Shown: in pieces, positions 1 through 5,690 of the stretch | Layout of the letters: each line of letters opens with the position of its first letter | How positions within the stretch are numbered: position 1 is the stretch's first letter | Origin: Ruminococcus sp. | GTDB lineage: Bacteria > Bacillota > Clostridia > Oscillospirales > Ruminococcaceae | Direction of reading: 5' to 3' | Assembly: GCA_017544125.1 (NCBI GenBank) | Contig: JAFYET010000304.1 | Coordinates: forward strand, 1 to 6,393 | DNA: 6,393 nt | Translations under genes and position numbers: made by a program | Notes under the pieces: model-generated | Seen by the model: only the letters and a program-made list of their open reading frames with translations | What the model was told of the DNA's origin: nothing | Databases searched by the model: none

Positions 1-60
1 CCGTCGTCGGTCTTCTCACCGTCGTCGGTCTTCTCACCGTCGTCGGTCTTTTCGCCGTCA
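1..60 (-). repeat. 18-bp tandem repeat encoding DDGEKT hexapeptides
   Basis: Positions 1-18 and 19-36 are identical 18-mers. Positions 37-54 are a third copy with two base differences, and a partial diverged copy starts at 55. On the minus strand each unit encodes the acidic hexapeptide DDGEKT. The array reaches the left edge, so its full copy number is unknown. It looks like an extended, charged linker in the secreted protein. Identical neighbouring copies suggest recent slippage or unequal recombination. Confidence 0.85.
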
Positions 61-2276
61 TCAGCAGGTGTGAGTGCGGGGATAGTCTCGGTCTCTTCAA
101 CCTCGCAAGCAGAGCAGGTGCGCTTCTTAATACCGTCCTTCTCCTCTGTTGCCTCTTCAACTATTTCCCACTCGCCCCAGGTATGACCTAAAGCTGCCTT
201 AGTCAGTATATACTCAACTGTTTCATCGCCGAATGTTACAACATACTTTGTATAGCCGTCCTCTGTGCAGCTGGGATCAACATTCTCGAGAATCTCGATG
301 TTTGTAGACTCAACATCCTGTGTATGAGAAGCATCATTCTTGCACTTGAGTGTTGCCTTGCAAACTGTGAAGTCGTCATTGAACTGAACGCTCGCAGGAT
401 CAAGCACGAAGTCATGACCTGTTGCAGGTATCTTGACCTGCTCCTCGGTAACTTCCTGAGTGCCTGCTAAATCAGAATAGAGCTTGCCGTCATCTCTTAC
501 ATAGTAAGCAATGTTGCCGTCCTCTGTGCAGGTAGGCTCCTTAGCATCAACAGGTGTGTATTTGTGGTTCTTAGCGGGAAGTGTAACCTCCTTTACCTGC
601 TGCTTGAATGCTGTATCAGTTGTGAAGGTAGCTGTGAATGTAGCTGTACCTGTCTCATCGTAGGTAGGCTCCTTAGTTACCTTCTTAACTGTGTCAACAG
701 TTTCAGAAACATCGTGAGAGTTATCATTTGCACATACCTTCTTAGCTGTACACTTAGTATAATCAGCATTGAATGAATATGTAGGCTCGCCGTAAGCATG
801 ACCTGTTGCGGGAATAGTTACCTCAGCAAGAGTTGTCTCAACAGCTGTCTCAGGGTCATCGCTTGTATAGAGCTTGTCGCCGCCCTTATAGTATTCCTTG
901 TTGCCGGCCTCTGTGCAGGTAGCAGCCTTAGCAGCGACCTTTGTAGGAAGGAGCATATTTATCTTAGTGCCCTTTTCAAGAACCTTGCCGCAATCCTTGC
1001 AGACCTTATCGCCTGTGTAGCCGTCCTTGAAGTAATCAGCAGCAACTGCGCCGGTTATCTCTGTATCGCCGTGCTTATTCTCATCGAGATCGCCCTCGAA
1101 TGTAAGAGTATCGCTTATCTCGTCCTCGCAAAGTGCGCAGGTGTAATAATAAACTGCCTTCTTTGTACAGGTACCCGCAGACTTTAAAGTCTTATCGCTC
1201 ATAACCTTCTTTGTGAATTCATGATCGAGTTTAGCAAGTGTAACTGCTGCCTTGGTTGTTTCCTTAGTAGCAGCTGCATCTTCAAAGATCTTGCCGCAGT
1301 CGCACTTATAATACTCCTTATTGCCTTCCTTCTGACAGGTAGCTGCAACAGCATTGACCTTAGTAGTAGCATGAGTATGTGCAACAGAAACATTTATAGT
1401 CTTGGATATAGTGCCGGCAGTAGCTGTGATAACAGCAGTACCCTCAGCAACAGCAGTAACAACGCCGTCATCGCTTACTGTAGCAACACTGGGCTTGCTG
1501 CTTGTATATGTAACTGTCTTATCGGTTGCATTATCAGGAGAAACAACAGCTGTGATAGCCTGTGTAAGACCTGTCTTGGCAAACTCTATAGTCTCGGGAT
1601 TAACTGTAAGACCTGTAACTGCGACCTCGGGAGCTGTTACCTTGACGGAAGCAGCTGTTGTGTTGACAGTAAGAGCTGTGTTTGTTTTTGTTGTCTTATC
1701 AACATAGATGAAAGAAGCATCGCTGACATCGATAGTATAGTCTTTAGCAGTTGCGCCTTCCTTTACCTTGAAAGTGAGCTCTACTATATTACCGGGATTG
1801 GTGGTCCTTTTATTATTTGTACCAGCACCATTGAGCCAGTTAAAAGCAGCAGATCCAGAGGGCTCACTGGCAGGACCCATTACCTGACCGAGAATATATC
1901 TGTTTTCTTTCTTGTAAGGCTTCATCTGTTCATTGACATACCATTCAGGGTCTGACTCGTCAACATCATCAGTTTCAGGATCATCTTCCAAATCATCGGG
2001 AATCTCGATATAAGGATAGTTACCATCACTTGTGGGAACAAATTCAAATACGCTATCATCATATGTAACCTTAAAGTCAAACGCCACGATACCGTTATCG
2101 GCATTGGTAAAATCTACAGTGACAGTAAATTCATCCCCCGCCTCAACAGTTTCATTTGAAGGGCTCAGCTTAACATCAACAGAATCAGCAGCAGCGCTTG
2201 CGGGCATAACACTCATTGCGCCGAATGCAAGTGTAGCAGCTGCGCACATTGCCATAGCTCTCTTAATACTCTTCAA
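1..2276 (-). CDS. Large secreted protein with cohesin-like domain, Big2 domain and Cys-containing repeats (partial, C-terminus off the left edge)
   Basis: The frame is open from position 2276 to the left edge, giving 758 residues with no stop. Residues 1-28 form a signal peptide: basic KSIKR, a hydrophobic core, then MPASA as a likely signal peptidase I site. Residues about 31-215 resemble a cohesin fold, with VEAGDEFTVTVDF and a YDDSVFEFVP strand early and a late strand NIVELTFKVKEG; an acidic insert lies near 90-112. Residues about 217-298 are a Big2 Ig-like domain (VAVTGLTVNPETIEF, then SKPSVATVSDDGVVTAVAEG). Residues 300-735 hold degenerate repeats with [AP][AST][TS]C.[EK].G at Cys 314, 454, 583 and 670, C.C or CxxC pairs (for example KVCKDCGK), and IPATGH at 488-493 and 616-621. 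DDGEKT repeats follow and probably form a linker to more domains or a wall anchor. Start: no in-frame ATG or GTG lies between the upstream stop (2343-2345) and ATG 2255. TTG at 2276 is preceded by AAAGGA and supplies the basic n-region, so I prefer it. Role is unknown; a surface adhesin or a scaffoldin-like binder is inference. Confidence 0.85.
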   Translation of the reverse strand, partial: MKSIKRAMAMCAAATLAFGAMSVMPASAAADSVDVKLSPSNETVEAGDEFTVTVDFTNADNGIVAFDFKVTYDDSVFEFVPTSDGNYPYIEIPDDLEDDPETDDVDESDPEWYVNEQMKPYKKENRYILGQVMGPASEPSGSAAFNWLNGAGTNNKRTTNPGNIVELTFKVKEGATAKDYTIDVSDASFIYVDKTTKTNTALTVNTTAASVKVTAPEVAVTGLTVNPETIEFAKTGLTQAITAVVSPDNATDKTVTYTSSKPSVATVSDDGVVTAVAEGTAVITATAGTISKTINVSVAHTHATTKVNAVAATCQKEGNKEYYKCDCGKIFEDAAATKETTKAAVTLAKLDHEFTKKVMSDKTLKSAGTCTKKAVYYYTCALCEDEISDTLTFEGDLDENKHGDTEITGAVAADYFKDGYTGDKVCKDCGKVLEKGTKINMLLPTKVAAKAATCTEAGNKEYYKGGDKLYTSDDPETAVETTLAEVTIPATGHAYGEPTYSFNADYTKCTAKKVCANDNSHDVSETVDTVKKVTKEPTYDETGTATFTATFTTDTAFKQQVKEVTLPAKNHKYTPVDAKEPTCTEDGNIAYYVRDDGKLYSDLAGTQEVTEEQVKIPATGHDFVLDPASVQFNDDFTVCKATLKCKNDASHTQDVESTNIEILENVDPSCTEDGYTKYVVTFGDETVEYILTKAALGHTWGEWEIVEEATEEKDGIKKRTCSACEVEETETIPALTPADDGEKTDDGEKTDDGEKTDD

Positions 2277-2287
2277 CTTATAAACAG

Positions 2288-2293
2288 TCCTTT
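2288..2293 (-). promoter_or_regulatory. Ribosome binding site supporting the TTG start of the secreted protein
   Basis: AAAGGA on the minus strand lies 11 nt before TTG 2276-2274. The next alternative, ATG 2255-2253, has only a weak AAGAGAG upstream and would remove the basic KSIKR part of the signal peptide. Confidence 0.55.
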
Positions 2294-2373
2294 CATTAAG
2301 AAAATTTGATAGAATGACAACAGGCAGCCCGACAGGGCATAATTAGCCTATTTTCATTACATTCATACTATGT

Positions 2374-2402
2374 ATTTTATCACAAATACTTCATTTTGTC
2401 AA
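2374..2402 (-). promoter_or_regulatory. Sigma-A promoter of the secreted cohesin-like protein
   Basis: The minus strand has a perfect -35 TTGACA (2402-2397), a 17-bp spacer (2396-2380) and -10 TAAAAT (2379-2374). TG sits one base before the -10, giving an extended -10. The predicted transcript start is near 2367, leaving a leader of about 90 nt. That leader contains a small GCCC-GACA-GGGC hairpin at 2327-2338 (plus-strand reading) with no evident function. Confidence 0.8.
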
Positions 2403-2564
2403 GCAAAACAGAGCAAATATTACAGCTTTATTACGATTCGTCGTATTACACAAAGAAAGGTTTATTTATTTATCCAATATAATTAAAGCAGGGTTGTGCT
2501 TTCTGATATTTTTCGCAATCAGAAGCAAGTTTACATAAAATTTACAATTATCACTGTAAAAAAC

Positions 2565-2593
2565 TATACAAATGTCAAAAAATATGCTATAAT
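2565..2593 (+). promoter_or_regulatory. Promoter of the degV-family gene
   Basis: -10 TATAAT (2588-2593) is perfect and is preceded by TGC, making an extended -10. The -35 TATACA (2565-2570) matches four of six consensus bases, with a 17-bp spacer. Transcription should start near 2600, about 38 nt before the ATG. Confidence 0.75.
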
Positions 2594-2624
2594 GCTTTTA
2601 TACACTTGTATAAAATATGATAAT

Positions 2625-2629
2625 GGAGG
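2625..2629 (+). promoter_or_regulatory. Ribosome binding site fixing the degV start at 2638
   Basis: GGAGG lies 8 nt before ATG 2638. Two earlier in-frame ATGs at 2617 and 2623 precede or abut this site, so they are unlikely starts. The chosen start gives the family-typical short N-terminus MSNINYKLYSDSTCDL. Confidence 0.85.
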
Positions 2630-2637
2630 CATTATTT

Positions 2638-3507
2638 ATGAGCAATATAAACTACAAGCTATATTCCGATTCGACCTGCGACCTTTCAAAGGAGATACTT
2701 GCAGGAATGGACGTAAAGCTGTTTGACCTCGCCTTTGAGGTTGACGGCAAGACCTATATCGGCGACCAGATGAGCCTGCCGGAGTTCTACGCTGCAATGC
2801 GAAAGGGCGCTATGACCAAGACCTCCCAGGTCTCCCCTCAGACTTATGAGGAGGAGTTTGAAAAGTGCATACAGCAGGGCTTTGACATACTGCACCTTGG
2901 CTTTTCATCAGGCTTGAGCGGCAGCTATCAGGCAGCCTGCATAGCCAAAGACAACCTGCTTGAAAAATACCCGAATGCTAAGATAGTGATAGTTGACTCG
3001 CTTTGTGCATCGACAGGTCAGGGGCTTCTGCTCATATAGGCTGACAGGCTCAGGCGTGGCGGCATGGGGCTCGATGAGCTGGGCGCATGGTTAGAGGAGA
3101 ACAAGTTACACACCTGCCATGTTTTCACCGTTGATGACCTTGAATATTTAAGGCGTGGCGGGCGTGTTTCAAAAACTGCAGCCGTTGCGGGCTCCATACT
3201 CGGCATAAAGCCCATACTGCACGTTGACAACGAGGGGCATCTTATCCCCTTGGGCAAAGTAAGAGGCAGGCGGCAGTCACTTGACAAGCTGATAGAGCTT
3301 ATCAAGGAGCGCTGCGGCGAGTGGGACAACAACGAGGTATGCATCTGCCACGGCGACTGCATAGACGACGCAAACTACTGCGCTGACAAGATGCGCTCTC
3401 TCTTCGGCAAGAACATAAAGGTAAACATCTGCTACACCGGTGCTGTTATCGGCGCACACTCAGGCCCCGGAACTATTGCGCTGTTCTTTATGGGAAACCA
3501 TAGATAA
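2638..3507 (+). pseudogene. DegV/FakB-family fatty-acid-binding protein, interrupted by one in-frame TAG
   Basis: DegV/FakB proteins bind a fatty acid and present it to the kinase FakA, giving acyl-phosphate for phospholipid synthesis; this role is family knowledge. The frame from ATG 2638 to TAA 3505 would encode 289 residues, a normal length, but codon 134 (3037-3039) is TAG. Before it are SDSTCD (residues 9-14) and FSSGLSGSYQA, which match the lipid-binding loops of the family. After it, in the same frame, come VDDLEYLRRGGRVS, IKPILHVDNEGHLIP, KVRGRR, HGDCIDDA and IGAHSGPGTIALFF. Both halves are well preserved and no frameshift is visible. As read, the gene gives a 133-residue fragment ending GQGLLLI. 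A second fragment could restart at ATG 3064, but its upstream site is weak. The lesion could be a sequencing error, a recent nonsense mutation, or suppression/reassignment of UAG. It has its own promoter and terminator. The family call is firm; functional status is open. Confidence 0.85.
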
Positions 3508-3623
3508 TTCATAATGCATAAACACAAACACCCCGAGAGAATCATATCTCTCGAGGTGTTTTTTAATCCGTGCGCTGCAGGCGCACACATCAATTATGCA
3601 TTATGAATTATGAATTATGCATT
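3504..3623. repeat. Composite palindromic element between convergent genes
   Basis: A perfect 18-bp inverted repeat (3504-3521 with 3594-3611) encloses the degV terminator and a second perfect hairpin GTGCGC-TGCAG-GCGCAC (3570-3586). The left arm contains the degV stop codon. The right arm runs into four heptamers, ATGCATT, ATGAATT, ATGAATT, ATGCATT (3596-3623), ending just before the folT stop. The design resembles a small dispersed intergenic repeat. Whether other copies exist cannot be seen from this window. Confidence 0.6.
3526..3565 (+). terminator. Rho-independent terminator after degV
   Basis: Arms 3527-3540 and 3547-3560 pair over 14 positions with one C-A mismatch, around a 6-nt loop. 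A T-run follows on the plus strand (TTTTTT, 3559-3564). It lies 19 nt past the degV stop. On the minus strand the hairpin is followed only by TTGTGTTT, so it may also work weakly for the opposing folT gene. Confidence 0.85.
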
Positions 3624-3627
3624 GTTA

Positions 3628-4233
3628 TTATGCTTTTGCTTTGCTGCCGGTGAATGAGCGCTTATATGCAAGAAGGCAAACAGGAAGCAGTATATAGAGC
3701 ATAGGCAGGTCGGCTGCAAGCTCGATAGCGTTCTTGGCAACACGGGCGATGATAGCCTCGCTGTATGCGGTAGCGGGTATCCAGCCATAGTAAAGAAGCA
3801 GCTTGGTGTTGATAAGCAGGTTGATGATAACCACATCGAGCAGCCTTGCTACAGTTGCCCTTACAAAGAGGGAGATATCCTTGCCCTTGACAACAATGTG
3901 CATTTCATACTTATGATAGAGGCATATGCCGTAGATAAGTCCCTGCAAGCCTGCAACGAGAGTATACACAGGCATGAACGAGCCGCCCGTCGGGTGAACG
4001 AAGAAGCCCACCACATCACAGATAAGACCTGCGCCGAAGCCGACAACGGGACCGAAAAGCATACCGATGACCGCAATTGCGAGAAAAGCGAAGTTTATCT
4101 TGGTATAGCCTATATCTATCGACAAAGACTCAATGACCATAGAAACTGCTATGAACATTCCCGTAACAGTAATAGACTTGACCGAGCCGAATTCCTTAGC
4201 AGAATCAGCAAACATTTTGAAAAACTTTTTCAT
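3628..4233 (-). CDS. folT: ECF transporter S component, folate family (FolT)
   Basis: This is predicted to be the membrane substrate-binding subunit for folate, working with the shared ECF module (EcfT and two EcfA ATPases), which is not in this window. The 201-residue protein is strongly hydrophobic with about six membrane segments, near residues 20-38, 46-60, 62-79, 88-106, 123-142 and 165-190. The stretch GFGAGLICDVVGFF followed by HPTGGSFMPVYT (about 66-91) is characteristic of folate-type S components. It ends with a short basic tail. Start: ATG 4233 follows AAGGAAGG at about 10 nt and gives the usual KKFFKMF basic N-terminus. The frame stays open to a GTG at 4386, but that codon lies inside the riboswitch and the extra residues do not resemble the family. 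The substrate assignment rests mainly on the THF riboswitch upstream; membrane topology alone would not identify it. The stop is TAA at 3628-3630, beside the heptamer repeats. Confidence 0.88.
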   Translation of the reverse strand: MKKFFKMFADSAKEFGSVKSITVTGMFIAVSMVIESLSIDIGYTKINFAFLAIAVIGMLFGPVVGFGAGLICDVVGFFVHPTGGSFMPVYTLVAGLQGLIYGICLYHKYEMHIVVKGKDISLFVRATVARLLDVVIINLLINTKLLLYYGWIPATAYSEAIIARVAKNAIELAADLPMLYILLPVCLLAYKRSFTGSKAKA

Positions 4234-4279
4234 TTCACATCTTCCTTCCTTAGTTGAACGCTTCACATACAAGCCAAAG

Positions 4280-4324
4280 AAAAAAACGGCTCTGCAATTA
4301 CCCGCAAAGATAACTGCAAAGCCG
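4280..4324 (-). terminator. Intrinsic terminator of the folT leader (riboswitch expression platform)
   Basis: On the minus strand CGGCTTTGCAGTTA (4324-4311) pairs with TAATTGCAGAGCCG (4300-4287) over all 14 positions, including two G-U pairs, around a 10-nt loop. Seven T residues follow (4286-4280). It lies 22 nt after the THF aptamer and 46 nt before the folT ATG, as expected for transcriptional attenuation: ligand bound would favour termination. A clear antiterminator is not obvious. The P4 strand GCCTTG (4382-4377) can pair with CAAGGC (4336-4331), which may be part of the switch. Confidence 0.88.
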
Positions 4325-4346
4325 CAAAAAGCCTTGTTTATACATT

Positions 4347-4454
4347 CAGCGGGATGCGAGTCACGAACCGCAAAGGCAAGGCGCACGCCTTACTTTTTCG
4401 TCCGCCGGACAACTCCCCGTTCCGGCAGCACTTAACGCTCGTAGCTCTACTCTG
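4347..4454 (-). ncRNA. Tetrahydrofolate (THF) riboswitch aptamer
   Basis: The minus strand carries the THF-I pattern in order: AGAGTAG (4453-4447), GCGTTAAGTG (4438-4429), a GGGGAGTTG loop (4418-4410), ACGAA (4401-4397), GCGGT and GCATCC (4357-4352). The helices also form. P2 pairs GAG and TACGA (4447-4445, 4443-4439) with TCGTG and CTC (4366-4362, 4360-4358). P3 pairs CTGCCGGA with TCCGGCGG (4428-4421, 4409-4402). P4 is GTAAGGC-GTGC-GCCTTGC (4393-4376). GGGA in the P3 loop can form a pseudoknot with TCCC (4354-4351). P1 is short (CAG/CTG). The class commonly controls folate transport and synthesis genes, which fits folT downstream. It begins 39 nt after the pfkA stop. Confidence 0.92.
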
Positions 4455-4492
4455 TTTTTGTTTTTTGATTTTATATTGTATACCGACAAAAA

Positions 4493-5461
4493 TCAGTATG
4501 CAGTATCATAGAAGATATCATATCTGTGATCGAGGAAAGGCTTCTTCATTGCAAGACCCTCCTGAAGATCGATATCGTATACCTTGCCGTCCTTAAGACC
4601 AACTATCCTGTTGCCTATGCCCTGCTCAAGCAGTTCAACAGCATGGTAGCCCATCTCAGTAGCCAGAACTCTGTCACGAAGTGTAGGCGAGCCGCCTCTC
4701 TGAACATGACCGAGTATTGTAACTCTTGACTCGATGCCTGTCATTTCCTGAAGTGTTCTTGCTATATTCTCAGTCTGACCAACGCCCTCAGCAACAACGA
4801 TGATGAAGTGGTGCTTGCCGTTCTTTGAGCCCTTTACTCTTACCATCTTAGCAGCGATAGCATCAAGATCATACTCACGCTCAAGTGTGATAACAGCCTC
4901 AGCGCCGACAGCTATACCAACGTTAACTGCGATATAGCCAGCCTTTCTGCCCATTACCTCAACTACCGAGCAGCGGTCATGCGACTGTGTGGTATCACGG
5001 AGCTTATCTATCATCTCCATAGCTGTATTCATAGCTGTATCATAGCCGATCGTGTATTCTGTACACTGTATATCGTTATCAATAGTGCCGGGAAGACCGA
5101 TACAGGGAATACCTGCGTTTGAAAGGTCACCAGCGCCTCTGAAGCTGCCGTCACCGCCGATAACAACTATACCCTCAAGACCTAACTCGTCACAAACAGC
5201 CTTGCCCTTCATAACGCCTTCCATATTACGGAACTCGGGGCATCTTGCTGTATAGAGGCAGGTACCGCCACGCTGGATGATGCCGGAAACTGTTCTTGCA
5301 TTCATCTCAACAACTTCCTTATTGAGAAGACCAACATAACCTCTCTGTATACCTAATACCTCGATGCCCTTTGTGATAGCTGCTCTTGTAACCGCTCTTA
5401 CTGCGGCGTTCATGCCCGGAGCGTCGCCTCCGCTTGTAAGAATACCGATCTTCTTTGCCAT
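4493..5461 (-). CDS. pfkA: ATP-dependent 6-phosphofructokinase
   Basis: It phosphorylates fructose 6-phosphate to fructose 1,6-bisphosphate, the committed step of glycolysis, in the cytoplasm. The 322-residue protein has the usual bacterial PfkA length. Visible motifs include LTSGGDAPGMNAA (8-20) for nucleotide binding, IGGDGS (101-106), PGTIDND (124-130) with catalytic Asp 128, SHDRCSVVEVMGRKAG (160-175), AEGVG, and HVQRGGSP near the sugar-phosphate site. Gly 105, rather than Asp, after GGD indicates ATP rather than pyrophosphate as phosphoryl donor. Start: of two in-frame ATGs, 5461 has GGAG at 7 nt and gives the typical MAKKIGILTSGG; ATG 5467 would be only 1 nt from that site. It has its own promoter and a leader of about 107 nt. 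No terminator follows the TGA stop, so some transcription may read into the folT riboswitch region. Confidence 0.97.
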   Translation of the reverse strand: MAKKIGILTSGGDAPGMNAAVRAVTRAAITKGIEVLGIQRGYVGLLNKEVVEMNARTVSGIIQRGGTCLYTARCPEFRNMEGVMKGKAVCDELGLEGIVVIGGDGSFRGAGDLSNAGIPCIGLPGTIDNDIQCTEYTIGYDTAMNTAMEMIDKLRDTTQSHDRCSVVEVMGRKAGYIAVNVGIAVGAEAVITLEREYDLDAIAAKMVRVKGSKNGKHHFIIVVAEGVGQTENIARTLQEMTGIESRVTILGHVQRGGSPTLRDRVLATEMGYHAVELLEQGIGNRIVGLKDGKVYDIDLQEGLAMKKPFLDHRYDIFYDTAY

Positions 5462-5468
5462 AATCATT

Positions 5469-5472
5469 CTCC
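5469..5472 (-). promoter_or_regulatory. Ribosome binding site selecting the second pfkA ATG
   Basis: GGAG on the minus strand is 7 nt before ATG 5461 and only 1 nt before ATG 5467. The spacing favours the downstream start, giving 322 rather than 324 residues. Confidence 0.7.
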
Positions 5473-5574
5473 ATTCTTCTTACGAAAATCCTGCCTGAAA
5501 TTCGGCATATTTCATAACCGAACCGACAATACGTTGTGCAAAATACGCAAACGTTTTCTTAATCACCAAGTTAT

Positions 5575-5603
5575 ATGATAACACAAAGCAGCCCCGATGT
5601 CAA
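5575..5603 (-). promoter_or_regulatory. Sigma-A promoter of pfkA
   Basis: The minus strand has a perfect -35 TTGACA (5603-5598), a 17-bp spacer (5597-5581) and -10 TATCAT (5580-5575) preceded by TGT, an extended -10. The predicted transcript start is near 5568, about 107 nt before ATG 5461. This shows pfkA need not depend on the upstream PASTA gene. Confidence 0.85.
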
Positions 5604-5632
5604 GGCTTTAAAATTTATTTTACACTTTATTA

Positions 5633-5653
5633 ACGGGGGCACGCAGCCCCCGT
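5633..5653 (-). terminator. GC-rich hairpin after the PASTA gene, probable terminator
   Basis: ACGGGGGC (5653-5646 on the minus strand) and GCCCCCGT (5640-5633) form a perfect 8-bp stem with a 5-nt loop, starting 37 nt past the PASTA stop. It is followed by TAATAAAGTG rather than a clean T-run, so it is a weak intrinsic terminator or an RNA-stabilising 3' hairpin. It sits between the PASTA gene and the pfkA promoter. Confidence 0.5.
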
Positions 5654-5690
5654 CAGAATGTAATTATACGATTTCCCGCAGCAGGGTCAT

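Larger units (their letters stand above)
2277..2637. other. Divergent intergenic region (361 bp)
   Basis: This AT-rich gap separates the leftward secreted-protein gene from the rightward degV gene. It holds one promoter for each direction (2374-2402 minus, 2565-2593 plus) and two short perfect inverted repeats between them: TACGA-TTCG-TCGTA at 2432-2445 and AAAGCA-GGGTTG-TGCTTT at 2485-2502. I see no small gene or structured RNA of a known class here. Confidence 0.7.

Noticed and set aside
1..60. CRISPR-like repeats
   Set aside because: The 18-bp units are directly adjacent with no spacers and stay in the reading frame, so they are a coding tandem repeat.
564..1187. Plus-strand open frames at 564-776 and 798-1187
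   Set aside because: Both are Cys/Leu-rich antisense frames over the same Cys-repeat array, without a credible promoter or family resemblance.
1221..1955. Open plus-strand frame of 244 codons, rich in Cys, Ser and Leu
   Set aside because: It lies antisense inside the secreted-protein gene, whose minus-strand frame has a signal peptide, recognisable domains and a strong promoter. The plus frame looks like the antisense of repetitive coding sequence.
3037..3039. Pyrrolysine at the degV TAG
   Set aside because: DegV proteins are not known pyrrolysine proteins, and nothing in this window suggests Pyl machinery or a downstream insertion signal.
4234..4386. N-terminal extension of folT to GTG 4386 (252 residues)
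   Set aside because: The extension runs through the riboswitch P4 loop and the terminator, and the added residues do not look like the family. ATG 4233 has a good ribosome site.
4466..4495. TGATTTT/AAAATCA inverted repeat overlapping the pfkA stop as a terminator
   Set aside because: The stem is AT-only with a 16-nt loop and is followed by A-rich, not T-rich, sequence on the minus strand.
4466..4503. Separate promoter for the folT riboswitch transcript
   Set aside because: TACAAT (4480-4475) and TATAAA (4475-4470) on the minus strand could be -10 elements, but no acceptable -35 sits at 17-18 bp. Transcription may come from here or by read-through from pfkA; the sequence does not decide.
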